This document shows, one piece after another, positions 16,233-24,596 of a stretch of 47,687 nucleotides of DNA. Each line of letters starts with the position of its first letter. Position 1 is the stretch's first letter. Origin of the DNA: an uncultured Alphaproteobacteria bacterium (GTDB lineage: Bacteria; Pseudomonadota; Alphaproteobacteria; Puniceispirillales; Puniceispirillaceae); assembly GCA_937924895.1 (NCBI GenBank), contig CALEYP010000090.1, positions 1 to 47,687 of the forward strand. Reading direction: 5' to 3'. Position numbers and translations under genes: made by a program. The notes under the pieces were generated by a model, which made no database searches, had not been told where the DNA came from, and worked only from the letters and a program-made list of their open reading frames with translations.

Positions 16233-17149
16233 GATGCGTCCTCCTGCTGAGACAGCATTATTGCTTGCATCAACAATTGTGCCTTGGTTTCTGCCTCTAT
16301 CCTAGCACGCGCTTTTACCAGCCATAAAGCAGCTTGTTCGGTATCTTGGTCTGATATAAGGGTCATCAATGCCGAAAGAGATAAGGCAGGATCAAATGGC
16401 ACAAGAGGCTCTGCGACATCAGCTTTATGCGACGTGCCCTCAACTGGTTGTAATTTGACAAGATCGGCAAACCACCCTGAGATGCTGGATAAAGGGGTTG
16501 TATCTTTTGCTGGTTGCTCTGTTATATCCCACAATTCCTTGGCCTCTTGCTGCAACTTATGATGCGAGGATTGTCCTGCCAATGTCAGGATGTCTTCTAA
16601 CTCTGATTGATAGGACAGGGCCGGCATCGCGGAGATAAGAGAGGCAAAATGAGAGATATCTTGCCCGGCATGAAGCCGTTCTGTAAGCATGATGAGCATC
16701 AGCGCCTCTGCCGACAGGCCGTCGCGTTCTGACGGGGCATTTGCTGCTCCCTTTTCAGCAAGGCGCTCTATTTGCTGGCGCAACTCTGTAATCTCTGACT
16801 GGGTGCGCGCCAATGCGGCGTCATAATCGATATAGCGTTGCGAGAGGCTGGTAAGCTCTGCCTTTACCGCTGATAGCTCAGCCTCATAATGTGCTTTTTC
16901 TGCGTCATCATAAGAAGACAGCTCATAAAATTGCCAGCTTGTATAGCCAGCTAGCAACAAGGCCATCACTGCGCATAAACCGGCCAACCACCGGCCTAGC
17001 CGTCCGCCCGTCTGACCTTGCCGTGGCGCGGCTTGTTCAGATGCCGTCGAGGGAGACGCAGACTGTTTTGGGTCCTTCACCTCGGCTTGCCCTTCAATGA
17101 TATCGTCTTCCGCCTCAGGGGTGGTAGGGGTGTGATCTGTTGAACTCAT
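16229..17149 (-). CDS. Mitofilin (Mic60)-like inner-membrane protein in the haem operon
   Basis: This 306-residue protein has a disordered acidic N-terminus (1-48), one membrane segment (about 53-73), a coiled coil (about 80-135, rich in Glu, Ala, Leu and Arg), and a helical C-terminal region ending in LVKARARIEAETKAQLLMQA. That layout and the position between hemD and hemY match the alphaproteobacterial Mic60 ancestors described as relatives of mitochondrial mitofilin, which shape inner-membrane folds. HemX of Gammaproteobacteria occupies the same operon slot with a similar layout and is the alternative label. The sequence itself is poorly conserved, so the identification leans on architecture and context. 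The start codon at 17149 has no strong ribosome site, and the hemD stop is 14 bases upstream. Confidence 0.72.
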   Translation of the reverse strand: MSSTDHTPTTPEAEDDIIEGQAEVKDPKQSASPSTASEQAAPRQGQTGGRLGRWLAGLCAVMALLLAGYTSWQFYELSSYDDAEKAHYEAELSAVKAELTSLSQRYIDYDAALARTQSEITELRQQIERLAEKGAANAPSERDGLSAEALMLIMLTERLHAGQDISHFASLISAMPALSYQSELEDILTLAGQSSHHKLQQEAKELWDITEQPAKDTTPLSSISGWFADLVKLQPVEGTSHKADVAEPLVPFDPALSLSALMTLISDQDTEQAALWLVKARARIEAETKAQLLMQAIMLSQQEDAS

Positions 17150-17163
17150 GCCGAGGCTGTCCT

Positions 17164-17859
17164 TTACTGTCTGTCATAACAGGCGATAGCGGCGCGGACT
17201 GACACAGGTCGTTTGCGCCGTGAAATCACGATATTTGTCCAGCTACCAGCGGCCTCAGCCACCCGATGCGATATCACAAACAAAGGGATGTCTGTGCGCC
17301 ATTTTGTAAGATGTGCCGCTTCGATCAGGCTGTCAAATATTTCAATCTGACCTTGTGACAAACCCATCACACCTTTGATGTGACCAGCCGCAAACGCAGC
17401 CTGCACAGCCTCTGGCAAGTCAACTCTTGCTTCTAAATCATAACCTATCTGCGTGTCTATGTGACAGGTACCGGCAAGGGCAGAGACAAAATCAAAACTC
17501 ACACTATTACCGCGCAGCCATAAGATACGCCCTGGTAATGACTTCTGTTTCATTGCCTCAGCCAATGCTGCCGCATTATCAGGCCCCGCCCATACTTCTT
17601 GATATCCCTTCGCACGTGCTAATGCCGCGGTGCGCCGTCCTACACAAAATACGGGGCGTGCGCTTTCATCAGCCAGCGGCAAAGCCAAAGCTGCTTTCGG
17701 GCTTGTCAGCAGAATGCCGCCGGCATCTCTGAGGCCATGCGCAGTAAGGGGGCGATATCTGACCTCTTGCATCGGACAAGGCAAAAGAGAGACGCCATAG
17801 CGCGCCAGAATGCGTCTATCTTCTTCAGCAAATTCTTTATCGCGTAAAGATAAGAACAT
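17164..17859 (-). CDS. hemD: Uroporphyrinogen-III synthase
   Basis: This 231-residue cytosolic enzyme cyclises hydroxymethylbilane to uroporphyrinogen III. The family is very divergent. The supporting evidence is its length, two alternating Rossmann-like lobes, the segments GILLTSPKAALAL and PVFCVGRRTAALARAKGY near the N-terminal lobe, and GVMGLSQGQIEIF and LFVISHRVAEAAG near the C-terminal lobe, plus its place between hemC and the mitofilin-like/hemY genes. The tail carries a short basic ISRRKRPVSVRAAI stretch typical of many HemD proteins. The gap of 95 bases from hemC could hold a promoter, but I saw none clearly. Confidence 0.85.
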   Translation of the reverse strand: MFLSLRDKEFAEEDRRILARYGVSLLPCPMQEVRYRPLTAHGLRDAGGILLTSPKAALALPLADESARPVFCVGRRTAALARAKGYQEVWAGPDNAAALAEAMKQKSLPGRILWLRGNSVSFDFVSALAGTCHIDTQIGYDLEARVDLPEAVQAAFAAGHIKGVMGLSQGQIEIFDSLIEAAHLTKWRTDIPLFVISHRVAEAAGSWTNIVISRRKRPVSVRAAIACYDRQ

Positions 17860-17954
17860 CTCAAATCGCCCTGTTTGGTAGCATTACCTTAAGCTATCGC
17901 AGAGTGAGGGGCTTGCCTAGCGGCATTTACGAAACAACTGGGGCGATGGCATCC

Positions 17955-18890
17955 CTAAGCCAAGAAACCAGGGCCGCCACATTTTTCCAATAGCTGCTCT
18001 GCCACTGCAACCCCAAGTGCGGCCGGATCAGTGCTGGCCCCTGTTGCTTCGGCCGAATAATTTGCTGCCCCATCAGCGCTTAGCACACAGGCTTGCAAGT
18101 GAAGCTCGCCTGAGGGAAGCCTATCTGCCATCGCCCCAATGGGGGTACGACACGAGCCATCGAGACGGTCAAGTAAGGCACGTTCTGCTGTAATGGCAAG
18201 AAATGTCTCTTGGCAATGGAAAGTTTGAAAGAGGTTGCGCATGGCCTCAGCCCGCGCTTGATCTTGTGTGGCAATTTGCAAGGCAATTACCCCTTGCGAG
18301 GCAGATGGCATCATCACGCTTTCAGGAATCGCTGTGCCAACATCTTCCATACCAAGACGCGACAGCCCTGCTTTCGCCAAAATAATGGCATCATAATGCC
18401 CATCGGCGAGACGCGAGAGGCGACGTTGAACATTACCACGTAATAATTCAATCTGCAGATCTGGGCGATAATGCCGCAAAATGAAGGCACGGCGCACAGA
18501 TGATGTTCCGACAATGGCACCTTGCGGTAAATCAGCGATTGTGAGGTACGGCCCGACGAGGCAATCACGCCTATCTTCCCGCGGCAACACAGCCACTAAT
18601 TCTGTTTGTGGCGCCAAGGTGGTTTCCATATCTTTAAGAGAATGGACCGCACAGTCAGCTTGTCCCGCCATTAACTCAGCTTCTAGCGCTTTGACGAACA
18701 AGCCTTTGCCACCAATCTCAACCAACGGCCTATCAATGACTTCATCCGCTCTTGTTGAGATCCCAATAATGTCATGAGGCACCTTGCCAAGCAGTGAGGC
18801 GACCATCTCTGTTTGGACCATCGCTAACGGAGAGCGTCTCGTGACCAAACGCAACGGCTTATCAGCAAAGAATTCAGAATAGGGTTCCAT
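17955..18890 (-). CDS. hemC: Hydroxymethylbilane synthase (porphobilinogen deaminase)
   Basis: This 311-residue cytosolic enzyme joins four porphobilinogens into hydroxymethylbilane. Diagnostic residues are the RLVTRRSPLAMVQTE N-terminus, VHSLKDME with the catalytic aspartate D87, GTSSVRR (128-134), RGNVQRRL, and C247 in LDGSCRTPIGA, which carries the dipyrromethane cofactor. Length and order are normal. It is the first gene of the haem operon and diverges from tsaD across 67 bases, a hemC/tsaD divergent arrangement that is widespread in Alphaproteobacteria. Confidence 0.96.
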   Translation of the reverse strand: MEPYSEFFADKPLRLVTRRSPLAMVQTEMVASLLGKVPHDIIGISTRADEVIDRPLVEIGGKGLFVKALEAELMAGQADCAVHSLKDMETTLAPQTELVAVLPREDRRDCLVGPYLTIADLPQGAIVGTSSVRRAFILRHYRPDLQIELLRGNVQRRLSRLADGHYDAIILAKAGLSRLGMEDVGTAIPESVMMPSASQGVIALQIATQDQARAEAMRNLFQTFHCQETFLAITAERALLDRLDGSCRTPIGAMADRLPSGELHLQACVLSADGAANYSAEATGASTDPAALGVAVAEQLLEKCGGPGFLA

Positions 18891-18972
18891 GCCACCTGTC
18901 TAATGATGTATGAAAGAGATGCAAGGGAAAAATCGAAAAATCACGCCCCCATAATGGATGGATATACCGCAT

Positions 18973-20058
18973 ATGACTGGCTCTTTGACAGCAAAAAAGA
19001 CCCCTTTCTGCCTCCTCGGTATTGAGAGTTCTTGTGATGAAACCGCGGCGGCAATTGTTGCTAGCGACAAGGTTATTCATGCCAATATTATCGCCTCATC
19101 CTCGGCCCTCCACGCCCAGCATGGCGGGGTCGTGCCTGAAATTGCCGCTCGGGCCCATTTAGATACGCTTGAGCCTGTGATTTCCAAAGCCTTCGCAGAA
19201 TCAGGCCTGAGCTGGGATGACATTGATGGGGTAGCGGCCACCGGGGGACCAGGCTTAATCGGCGGCGTGCTCGTGGGAACAGTTGCTGCCAAAGCGATGG
19301 CCCGCTTTCATGATAAACCTTATTTTGCGATCAATCATTTAGAAGGTCATGCTCTCACAGCGCGTCTGACCAATGATACGCCATTCCCCTATCTCCTTCT
19401 GCTGGTCTCTGGCGGACATACACAGCTCTTGCTGGTAAGAGAGGTAGGACAATATGAACGTGTTGGCACAACCATGGATGATGCCGCTGGTGAGCTATTC
19501 GACAAAGCGGCGAAGATTTTAGGACTAGGCTATCCTGGGGGCCCTGCCTTGGAACAAGCCGCCAAAGAGGGAAATCCCAAAGCGGTGAAGCTACCACGCC
19601 CCTTGAAGGGGGCTGACCATGCGCATTTTTCTTTCTCAGGATTGAAAACAGCCATCGCCCAACAAATTGAAAAACATGGCACAACGATTAGCATTGCCGA
19701 CTATGCCGCATCATTGCAAGCCGCAATCACAGATTGCCTCGCGGACCGCGTTAGCCGTGCGATTGCGCAGGCCATGACAGATGAGGCCTTTGCCGCCAAT
19801 CCTCAGCTTGTTGTGGCAGGGGGCGTCGCAGCCAATCAAGCCATTGCCGCCGCGCTAGAGGCGTTATGCCGTGACACCGGATGCACCCTCGTTGTGCCAC
19901 CGCCGCACCTTTGTACCGATAATGCCGCGATGATTGCGTGGGCAGGGGTTGAATATTTTGCGCGCGGCAAAGCCTCCTCGACCGATTTTGCCCCGCGCCC
20001 GCGCTGGCCTCTTGATGATAATGCCCCGCCACCTCCTGGCAGAGGGGTACGCCCATGA
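18973..20058 (+). CDS. tsaD: tRNA N6-threonylcarbamoyladenosine (t6A37) transferase subunit TsaD
   Basis: This protein, with partners TsaB and TsaE encoded elsewhere, transfers the threonylcarbamoyl group to A37 of ANN-decoding tRNAs. I choose the ATG at 18973 (361 residues), as the conserved LGIESSCDET follows soon after. An ATG five codons upstream (18958) is also possible. The iron-binding HxxxH (NHLEGHAL) and further family motifs are present: ATGGPGLIGGVLVG, LVSGGHTQLL, DDAAGELFDK, VVAGGVAANQAI and CTDNAAMIAWAG. The C-terminus adds about 25 residues rich in proline and arginine. It overlaps gpsA by four bases. Confidence 0.95.
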   Translation: MTGSLTAKKTPFCLLGIESSCDETAAAIVASDKVIHANIIASSSALHAQHGGVVPEIAARAHLDTLEPVISKAFAESGLSWDDIDGVAATGGPGLIGGVLVGTVAAKAMARFHDKPYFAINHLEGHALTARLTNDTPFPYLLLLVSGGHTQLLLVREVGQYERVGTTMDDAAGELFDKAAKILGLGYPGGPALEQAAKEGNPKAVKLPRPLKGADHAHFSFSGLKTAIAQQIEKHGTTISIADYAASLQAAITDCLADRVSRAIAQAMTDEAFAANPQLVVAGGVAANQAIAAALEALCRDTGCTLVVPPPHLCTDNAAMIAWAGVEYFARGKASSTDFAPRPRWPLDDNAPPPPGRGVRP

Positions 20059-21023
20059 CAAGACGCATATCTGTGATTGGCGGTGGCGCATGGGGAGCGG
20101 CGATCGCAACTATCCTGACAAAAACACATCGCGTTAGCTGCCTTGTTAGGGACGGTGAAACAGCCCGTGCCTTAGCAGAATGTCAGGTGCCACGATTGCC
20201 AATGATCACCTTACCTCATCCGCTATCAGCCACAACTGACCCAGATAGTTTGAAAGAGGCGGATATCATCTATCTCGTGGTACCAGCATCAGCGACCAAA
20301 GAGGCGCTCTCTCTCATCACCCAGCATGCCGCAAAAGACTGTCCCGTCATTTTATGCGCTAAGGGGTTGATTGAGGATCAGCAGAAAGGCGCCTTGTTCC
20401 TGAACGAATATATGAGCCAGAACCATCCCGCGCGTCCCTATGGCTTATTGTCAGGGCCATCCTTTGCCGATGAGGTGATACAAGGCCTTCCCGCTGCGCT
20501 TGTGGCGGCAAGTGATGACACGGCCCTCACCCACCAGATGTGTGATGATTTCGCAGATAGCGCCGTCCGCCTCTATCATGGCAATGACCCTATTGGCGTA
20601 GCGATTGGCGGGGCTGTGAAAAATGTTATCGCTCTTGCCTCTGGCATCTGCACAGGGCTTGCCCTAGGCGATAATGCAAGGGCGGCCCTCATCACTAGAG
20701 GTGTGGCAGAAACAAACAGGCTTGTCCAAGCATTGGGTGGCAACGCTGAAACAATGAGCGGTTTGGCTGGCATTGGTGATCTTGTCTTGAGCGCCGCCGG
20801 ACCTCATTCTCGCAATATGGCCTATGGTCTGGCGCTTGGGGCTGGCACCACCATTCCAGATGCCTTAAGTGAGGGCGCACGCACCGCCCCCTTATTGGCA
20901 CAGCGCGCCCGATATGAACAAGTTGATATGCCACTCACACAGGCCGTTACCAAAGCGCTGAGCGGGGCTGCGTTGCAGCCTATCATCACAGATCTGTTAG
21001 CGCGGCCAACCGTACAAGAATAG
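20055..21023 (+). CDS. gpsA: Glycerol-3-phosphate dehydrogenase [NAD(P)+]
   Basis: This 322-residue cytosolic enzyme reduces dihydroxyacetone phosphate to sn-glycerol 3-phosphate for phospholipid synthesis. The N-terminal Rossmann motif is ISVIGGGAWGAAIATIL. LCAKGL and LLSGPSFADEV are family signatures, and the catalytic lysine is in IGGAVKNVIALASGI. Further support comes from NARAALITRGVAE and GLAGIGDLVLS. It overlaps the end of tsaD by four bases (ATGA), a common pairing in Alphaproteobacteria, and is followed 25 bases later by the EVE protein. All key residues are present and the length is normal. Confidence 0.96.
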   Translation: MTRRISVIGGGAWGAAIATILTKTHRVSCLVRDGETARALAECQVPRLPMITLPHPLSATTDPDSLKEADIIYLVVPASATKEALSLITQHAAKDCPVILCAKGLIEDQQKGALFLNEYMSQNHPARPYGLLSGPSFADEVIQGLPAALVAASDDTALTHQMCDDFADSAVRLYHGNDPIGVAIGGAVKNVIALASGICTGLALGDNARAALITRGVAETNRLVQALGGNAETMSGLAGIGDLVLSAAGPHSRNMAYGLALGAGTTIPDALSEGARTAPLLAQRARYEQVDMPLTQAVTKALSGAALQPIITDLLARPTVQE

Positions 21024-21048
21024 CACCATCATAACAGGGAGACATCAA

Positions 21049-21468
21049 ATGGCTTATTGGCTATTTAAATCAGAACCAAACACTTGGTCATGGCAGAACC
21101 AACTTGATAAGGGTGATGCGGGCGAAGGCTGGGACGGTGTGCGCAATTACCAAGCCTCAAATAATATGAAAGCCATGGAAATCGGCGATCTTGGCTTTTT
21201 CTATCATTCTGTCAATGAAAAGCGGATTGTTGGAATCGTTGATGTGATTGAACGCTATCATCCTGATCCAACAGACGCCTCTGGACGCTTTGGCATGGTC
21301 ACAGTACGTGCCGTGAAAACTGTCGCACGGCCTGTCACCTTAGCAGAAATGAAGGCTGAGCCAGCATTAGAAGATTTTGCCCTTATCCGTCAGTCACGCT
21401 TATCAGTTGTGCCTGTGAATGACGCCCAATGGCACCTGATCATGCAGATGGCAGAGACAGCGCTCTAA
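21049..21468 (+). CDS. EVE domain-containing protein
   Basis: This 139-residue single-domain protein opens with AYWLFKSEPNTWSW and contains WDGVRNYQASNNMKAMEIGDLGFF, quoted in part (WDGVRNYQASNNM), the hallmark of the EVE family. EVE folds are relatives of PUA and YTH domains and are thought to bind modified bases in DNA or RNA. No substrate is established for this small housekeeping-type branch. It closes the tsaD-gpsA cluster, with a good GGGAG ribosome site nine bases before the start. Its stop overlaps the convergent lipid-A-domain gene by four bases. Confidence 0.9.
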   Translation: MAYWLFKSEPNTWSWQNQLDKGDAGEGWDGVRNYQASNNMKAMEIGDLGFFYHSVNEKRIVGIVDVIERYHPDPTDASGRFGMVTVRAVKTVARPVTLAEMKAEPALEDFALIRQSRLSVVPVNDAQWHLIMQMAETAL

Positions 21469-21839
21469 GTCGCGCTATCTTCTGTTTGCGGCCGCAGAAT
21501 AAAATAAAGATTGCGCGCATAGATAAAGAGCCCAAGACCCTGACCACAAATAATCACAGGGTCTTGGCGCCAAATGGCATACAGTAATAGCACCGTCCCG
21601 CCGCCAATTGAGAAATACCAAAAGGCCACTGGGATGACAGATTTCTTATCTTTCTCTGAACGAATCCATTGGATGATGAAACGGCTTGCAAACAGCGCTT
21701 GGCCGCCAAAACCAACAATGATCATGAGCTGCTCTGGTGATTGTGCCATTGAAGCTGGTAAGAACGGAAAAATCATGACCAACGTGGCGGAGATTGCTAG
21801 CGCGGCGCTACCAATCATATCTGAGAGAAGGGCAATCAT
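21465..21839 (-). CDS. Lipid-A-disaccharide synthase N-terminal domain (LAB-N) membrane protein
   Basis: This 124-residue protein has about three to four membrane segments and the LAB-N core GGQALFASRFIIQWIRSEKDKKSVIPVAFW, shown in part as FIIQWIRSEKDKKSVIP. Free-standing LAB-N proteins often sit beside a GT2 and a GT83 transferase. RgtF of Rhizobium, which together with RgtE makes dodecaprenyl-phosphate galacturonate, is the precedent I recall. The gene follows the GT2 gene by eight bases on the same strand, so it is very likely a partner in polyprenyl-phosphate-sugar handling. It is not a lipid A synthase itself, because the catalytic LpxB domain is missing. Confidence 0.85.
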   Translation of the reverse strand: MIALLSDMIGSAALAISATLVMIFPFLPASMAQSPEQLMIIVGFGGQALFASRFIIQWIRSEKDKKSVIPVAFWYFSIGGGTVLLLYAIWRQDPVIICGQGLGLFIYARNLYFILRPQTEDSAT

Positions 21840-21847
21840 AAGGTCTC

Positions 21848-22648
21848 TTACTCCTCGATACGCTGCTCTGAGACAGCGTTAGATTTATCAGCGCGCAATA
21901 ATAGCCACATCACACCAAGCACATCAACCAACCCGACAAGCGCACGGTTCAAATTGGTATATTTTGATGCCCCAACAGAGCGCGCCCGATGCGCAACTGG
22001 CACAGCCAACACCTCACCGCCCGCGCGCCTCACCAAAGTGGGCATGAACCGATGCATATGATTAAAAAAGGGTAATTGTAAGAATATATCGCGATCGACA
22101 ACCTTAATGCCGCAGCCAGAATCAGGATGGGTATCTTTCAGGAACCGCCGTCTCACAAAACGTGCGACCCCAGATGCCCGTCGGCGCATTGCACTATCTT
22201 GGCGTTTGGTGCGCACACCACCTGCCATACCTCTGGCTGGGCGAATGGTTTCAAGCTGCGTGATCAAATGCGGCAGATCAGCTGGCACATTCTGGCCATC
22301 CCCATCTAGCACGCCAATGAGCGCGCCTCGTGCCCGCAATAGACCAGAGCGAATAGCCGCTGATTGACCCGCGCGAGTGGCATGATGCAAGACACGTAAT
22401 TCTGGTGTAGTTGCAAGCGCCGCTGTTAGTTCGGCTGCCGAACTATCATCAGACCCATCATTAATATAAATAATCTCAAAATCACGACCAGATAACGCCT
22501 CAGCAATTTCAGCAATCAAAGGCGCAATATTACCAGCCTCATTCATCACTGGTACAATGACAGAGATATCACAGGCTTGTTGTGTAATAGCCACATTGCC
22601 GTTTGAAATAGCCGCCCCGGCGTCAGAATGAGATGGTGAAGAAGCCAC
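21848..22648 (-). CDS. GT2 family glycosyltransferase (dolichyl/undecaprenyl-phosphate sugar synthase-like)
   Basis: I place the start at the GTG at 22648 because AAGGGA lies seven bases upstream. An in-frame ATG at 22669 and a TTG at 22702 are alternatives. The catalytic GT-A fold shows ISVIVPVMNEAGNI, YINDGSDDSS and the metal-binding GVLDGDGQN. One hydrophobic segment near the C-terminus (ALVGLVDVLGVMWLLL) could anchor it to the inner membrane. The group includes ArnC, DPM1 and RgtE, which attach a nucleotide sugar to a polyprenyl phosphate on the cytoplasmic side. It is sandwiched between the ArnT-like gene and the LAB-N gene, a three-gene set for membrane glycosylation. The sugar cannot be read from the sequence. 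Confidence 0.86.
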   Translation of the reverse strand: MASSPSHSDAGAAISNGNVAITQQACDISVIVPVMNEAGNIAPLIAEIAEALSGRDFEIIYINDGSDDSSAAELTAALATTPELRVLHHATRAGQSAAIRSGLLRARGALIGVLDGDGQNVPADLPHLITQLETIRPARGMAGGVRTKRQDSAMRRRASGVARFVRRRFLKDTHPDSGCGIKVVDRDIFLQLPFFNHMHRFMPTLVRRAGGEVLAVPVAHRARSVGASKYTNLNRALVGLVDVLGVMWLLLRADKSNAVSEQRIEE

Positions 22649-22753
22649 GATTTTGTCCCTTATGCGCATTGGCGCTACTCGTTCTACGGCCTTGTTGTAC
22701 AAAGATAATGAGATGGCGTCAAACTTCGTGTGATCTTGACAATAACACGCGCA

Positions 22754-24439
22754 TTAAGGCCGGCGTTGATAGAGAAGTAATGTCACATCTTGACCGCGTG
22801 AGATATTAAAGCCTGTCACACGCCCCACCTCTGTTACAGAGATACCAAGCTTCTGAATCGTATCAGAAAAGGCTTGTTTCTTTCGCCCTTCAATGATGAC
22901 CAAAGATTGCGGTGCCTCAGCCAACAGCAGAGCCGCCTCTTGTTCGGTGATAAGCAGCGTGTCTTTGCCAAGCAAAAATACCATAGACGGCTCATGATAT
23001 CCTGCCGCACCAATCACGGGTGGGGTAGCCGCAATTTTCATCACCTCTTTTTGGAGCGCTGTTGAAACATGAAGCTGATGGCTAGCAGAGATGATACCGC
23101 TTATCACGACCATATGAAGCAGCACACCCCCCATAAGTGTTAGCATCATCACACCAGATTGCGGGGCCTTATACCAGTGCCACCACAGTACCAAACAACC
23201 GCCGGTAATCAAAACACCAAGCAATGATAAAAAGAAGGCATTACCAGACCCAAAACGCAACGCACCATAAACCAAAAAGCCAGAGAGTAAGAGGCCAGAG
23301 ACACCCGCGATGGCTGCTATGATGAGCCGTGCGATACGCCGCGGCTTGCTCTCGGCTGCAGCATGTAAAAAGGCGACAAGGACTAGTAAGAATAAGGCGG
23401 GTAAAGCCGGCAAAATATAATGCGGCAATTTGGTCGGCGTTGCCTCTATGAGCACCCAATAGCCCGCTGCCCACGCCACTAAAAACCGCACTTTATCATA
23501 GCGCCATGTGGCTGTATCAAACAAAGCAAGCTGGCTGAAAAATAAAGAGGCAGGAAAGCTGATCAGGCCTAAGATAAGGAGATAGGTCCCAAAAGGGGCC
23601 CCGTGTGATTCTTGCCCTGATTGCACTTTTGCTAGGAAGTCTGCCTTGATAGCAATATCTAAAAAAGCGCCATTCGTCGCAATTTGGACTGAGATAGCCC
23701 AAGGCGCCACGATGATAGCTGTGATAAGCAAGCCGCGCCATAGACGGATATGCCGCCAGAGAACGAGCGACCTATCAAACAGGCTAAGCCCCATGATCGT
23801 GCTAAAGGCGACAAGCGGGCCAATTGGACCTTTGACCAGAATGGTCAGGCCCATGGCGATCCAAAATTGTGTTATCGCTGCCCCAGCCTGTCCCTCAAAA
23901 CGGCGGCGATAAATATCGAATAACGCCCATTGCTGCCACAGGATAAGCGCCAAGAGAAACGCATCTGTTTTGGCCAAATGCGCCTCAGCATAGACAATAA
24001 AACTACTGGCAAGAAGCAAGGCAGCCATCAGCGGGCCAGCCCCGCCCCAGGCAGTGAGGTTCATTTGCCGCGCTATCAGATAGATAAGACATAAAGACGC
24101 TAAAAACCCAGCGAGAGATGGCAGGCGATAGCTGGCAATATCATCCTCACCAAACAACGCCGCCGACACAGTTTGTAACCAATAGATTCCAGCCGGCTTT
24201 TTAGCCCGATACTCATCTTGGAATTTGATGGTAATAAAATCACCTGAGGCCAGCATTTGACTAGAGGCCTGGGCAAACCGCGCCTCGTCTCTGTCAATGG
24301 GTGCCAGCTGGCTATGCCCCCATAAGACCATCCCTGCCACCATCAGCAATAGCAGCACTATTACAGATTTCATCCGCACAAGCTGGGCAAGGATTTGACC
24401 CACATCAGAGAGGGAGGCCGGTCGTTGAATAGGTGGCAT
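22754..24439 (-). CDS. ArnT-like GT83 membrane glycosyltransferase
   Basis: This roughly 561-residue inner-membrane protein has about eleven to twelve hydrophobic segments. The start is the ATG at 24439, with AGGGG upstream, in preference to a TTG ten codons earlier. The GT83/PMT_2 catalytic signature is plain: PIDRDEARFAQASSQM in the first periplasmic loop, then KFQDEYRAKKPAGIYWLQ. These enzymes take a sugar from a polyprenyl phosphate and attach it to lipid A or LPS core in the periplasm (L-Ara4N in ArnT, galacturonate in Rgt enzymes). The neighbouring GT2 and LAB-N genes would supply the lipid-linked donor. A soluble C-terminal domain of about 100 residues ends the protein. It diverges from the MATE gene. 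Confidence 0.88.
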   Translation of the reverse strand: MPPIQRPASLSDVGQILAQLVRMKSVIVLLLLMVAGMVLWGHSQLAPIDRDEARFAQASSQMLASGDFITIKFQDEYRAKKPAGIYWLQTVSAALFGEDDIASYRLPSLAGFLASLCLIYLIARQMNLTAWGGAGPLMAALLLASSFIVYAEAHLAKTDAFLLALILWQQWALFDIYRRRFEGQAGAAITQFWIAMGLTILVKGPIGPLVAFSTIMGLSLFDRSLVLWRHIRLWRGLLITAIIVAPWAISVQIATNGAFLDIAIKADFLAKVQSGQESHGAPFGTYLLILGLISFPASLFFSQLALFDTATWRYDKVRFLVAWAAGYWVLIEATPTKLPHYILPALPALFLLVLVAFLHAAAESKPRRIARLIIAAIAGVSGLLLSGFLVYGALRFGSGNAFFLSLLGVLITGGCLVLWWHWYKAPQSGVMMLTLMGGVLLHMVVISGIISASHQLHVSTALQKEVMKIAATPPVIGAAGYHEPSMVFLLGKDTLLITEQEAALLLAEAPQSLVIIEGRKKQAFSDTIQKLGISVTEVGRVTGFNISRGQDVTLLLYQRRP

Positions 24440-24596
24440 GACAGGGACGTCCCCTATGGGCTTAACCAATGGTAAAAATCCTGTCTAGGATAAAGCAAAA
24501 TGCCCCTTAGATACAATCAATTAATAAAATAGAGGATAAGTGCGATCGCAGGAAATAGCGCTAGTCTTCTGCACCCATCATTGGCATAATCCGGCC

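Noticed and set aside
19751..20129. Several overlapping antisense frames within tsaD and the start of gpsA
   Set aside because: They are shadows of two well-supported genes, with composition typical of the reverse complement of coding sequence.
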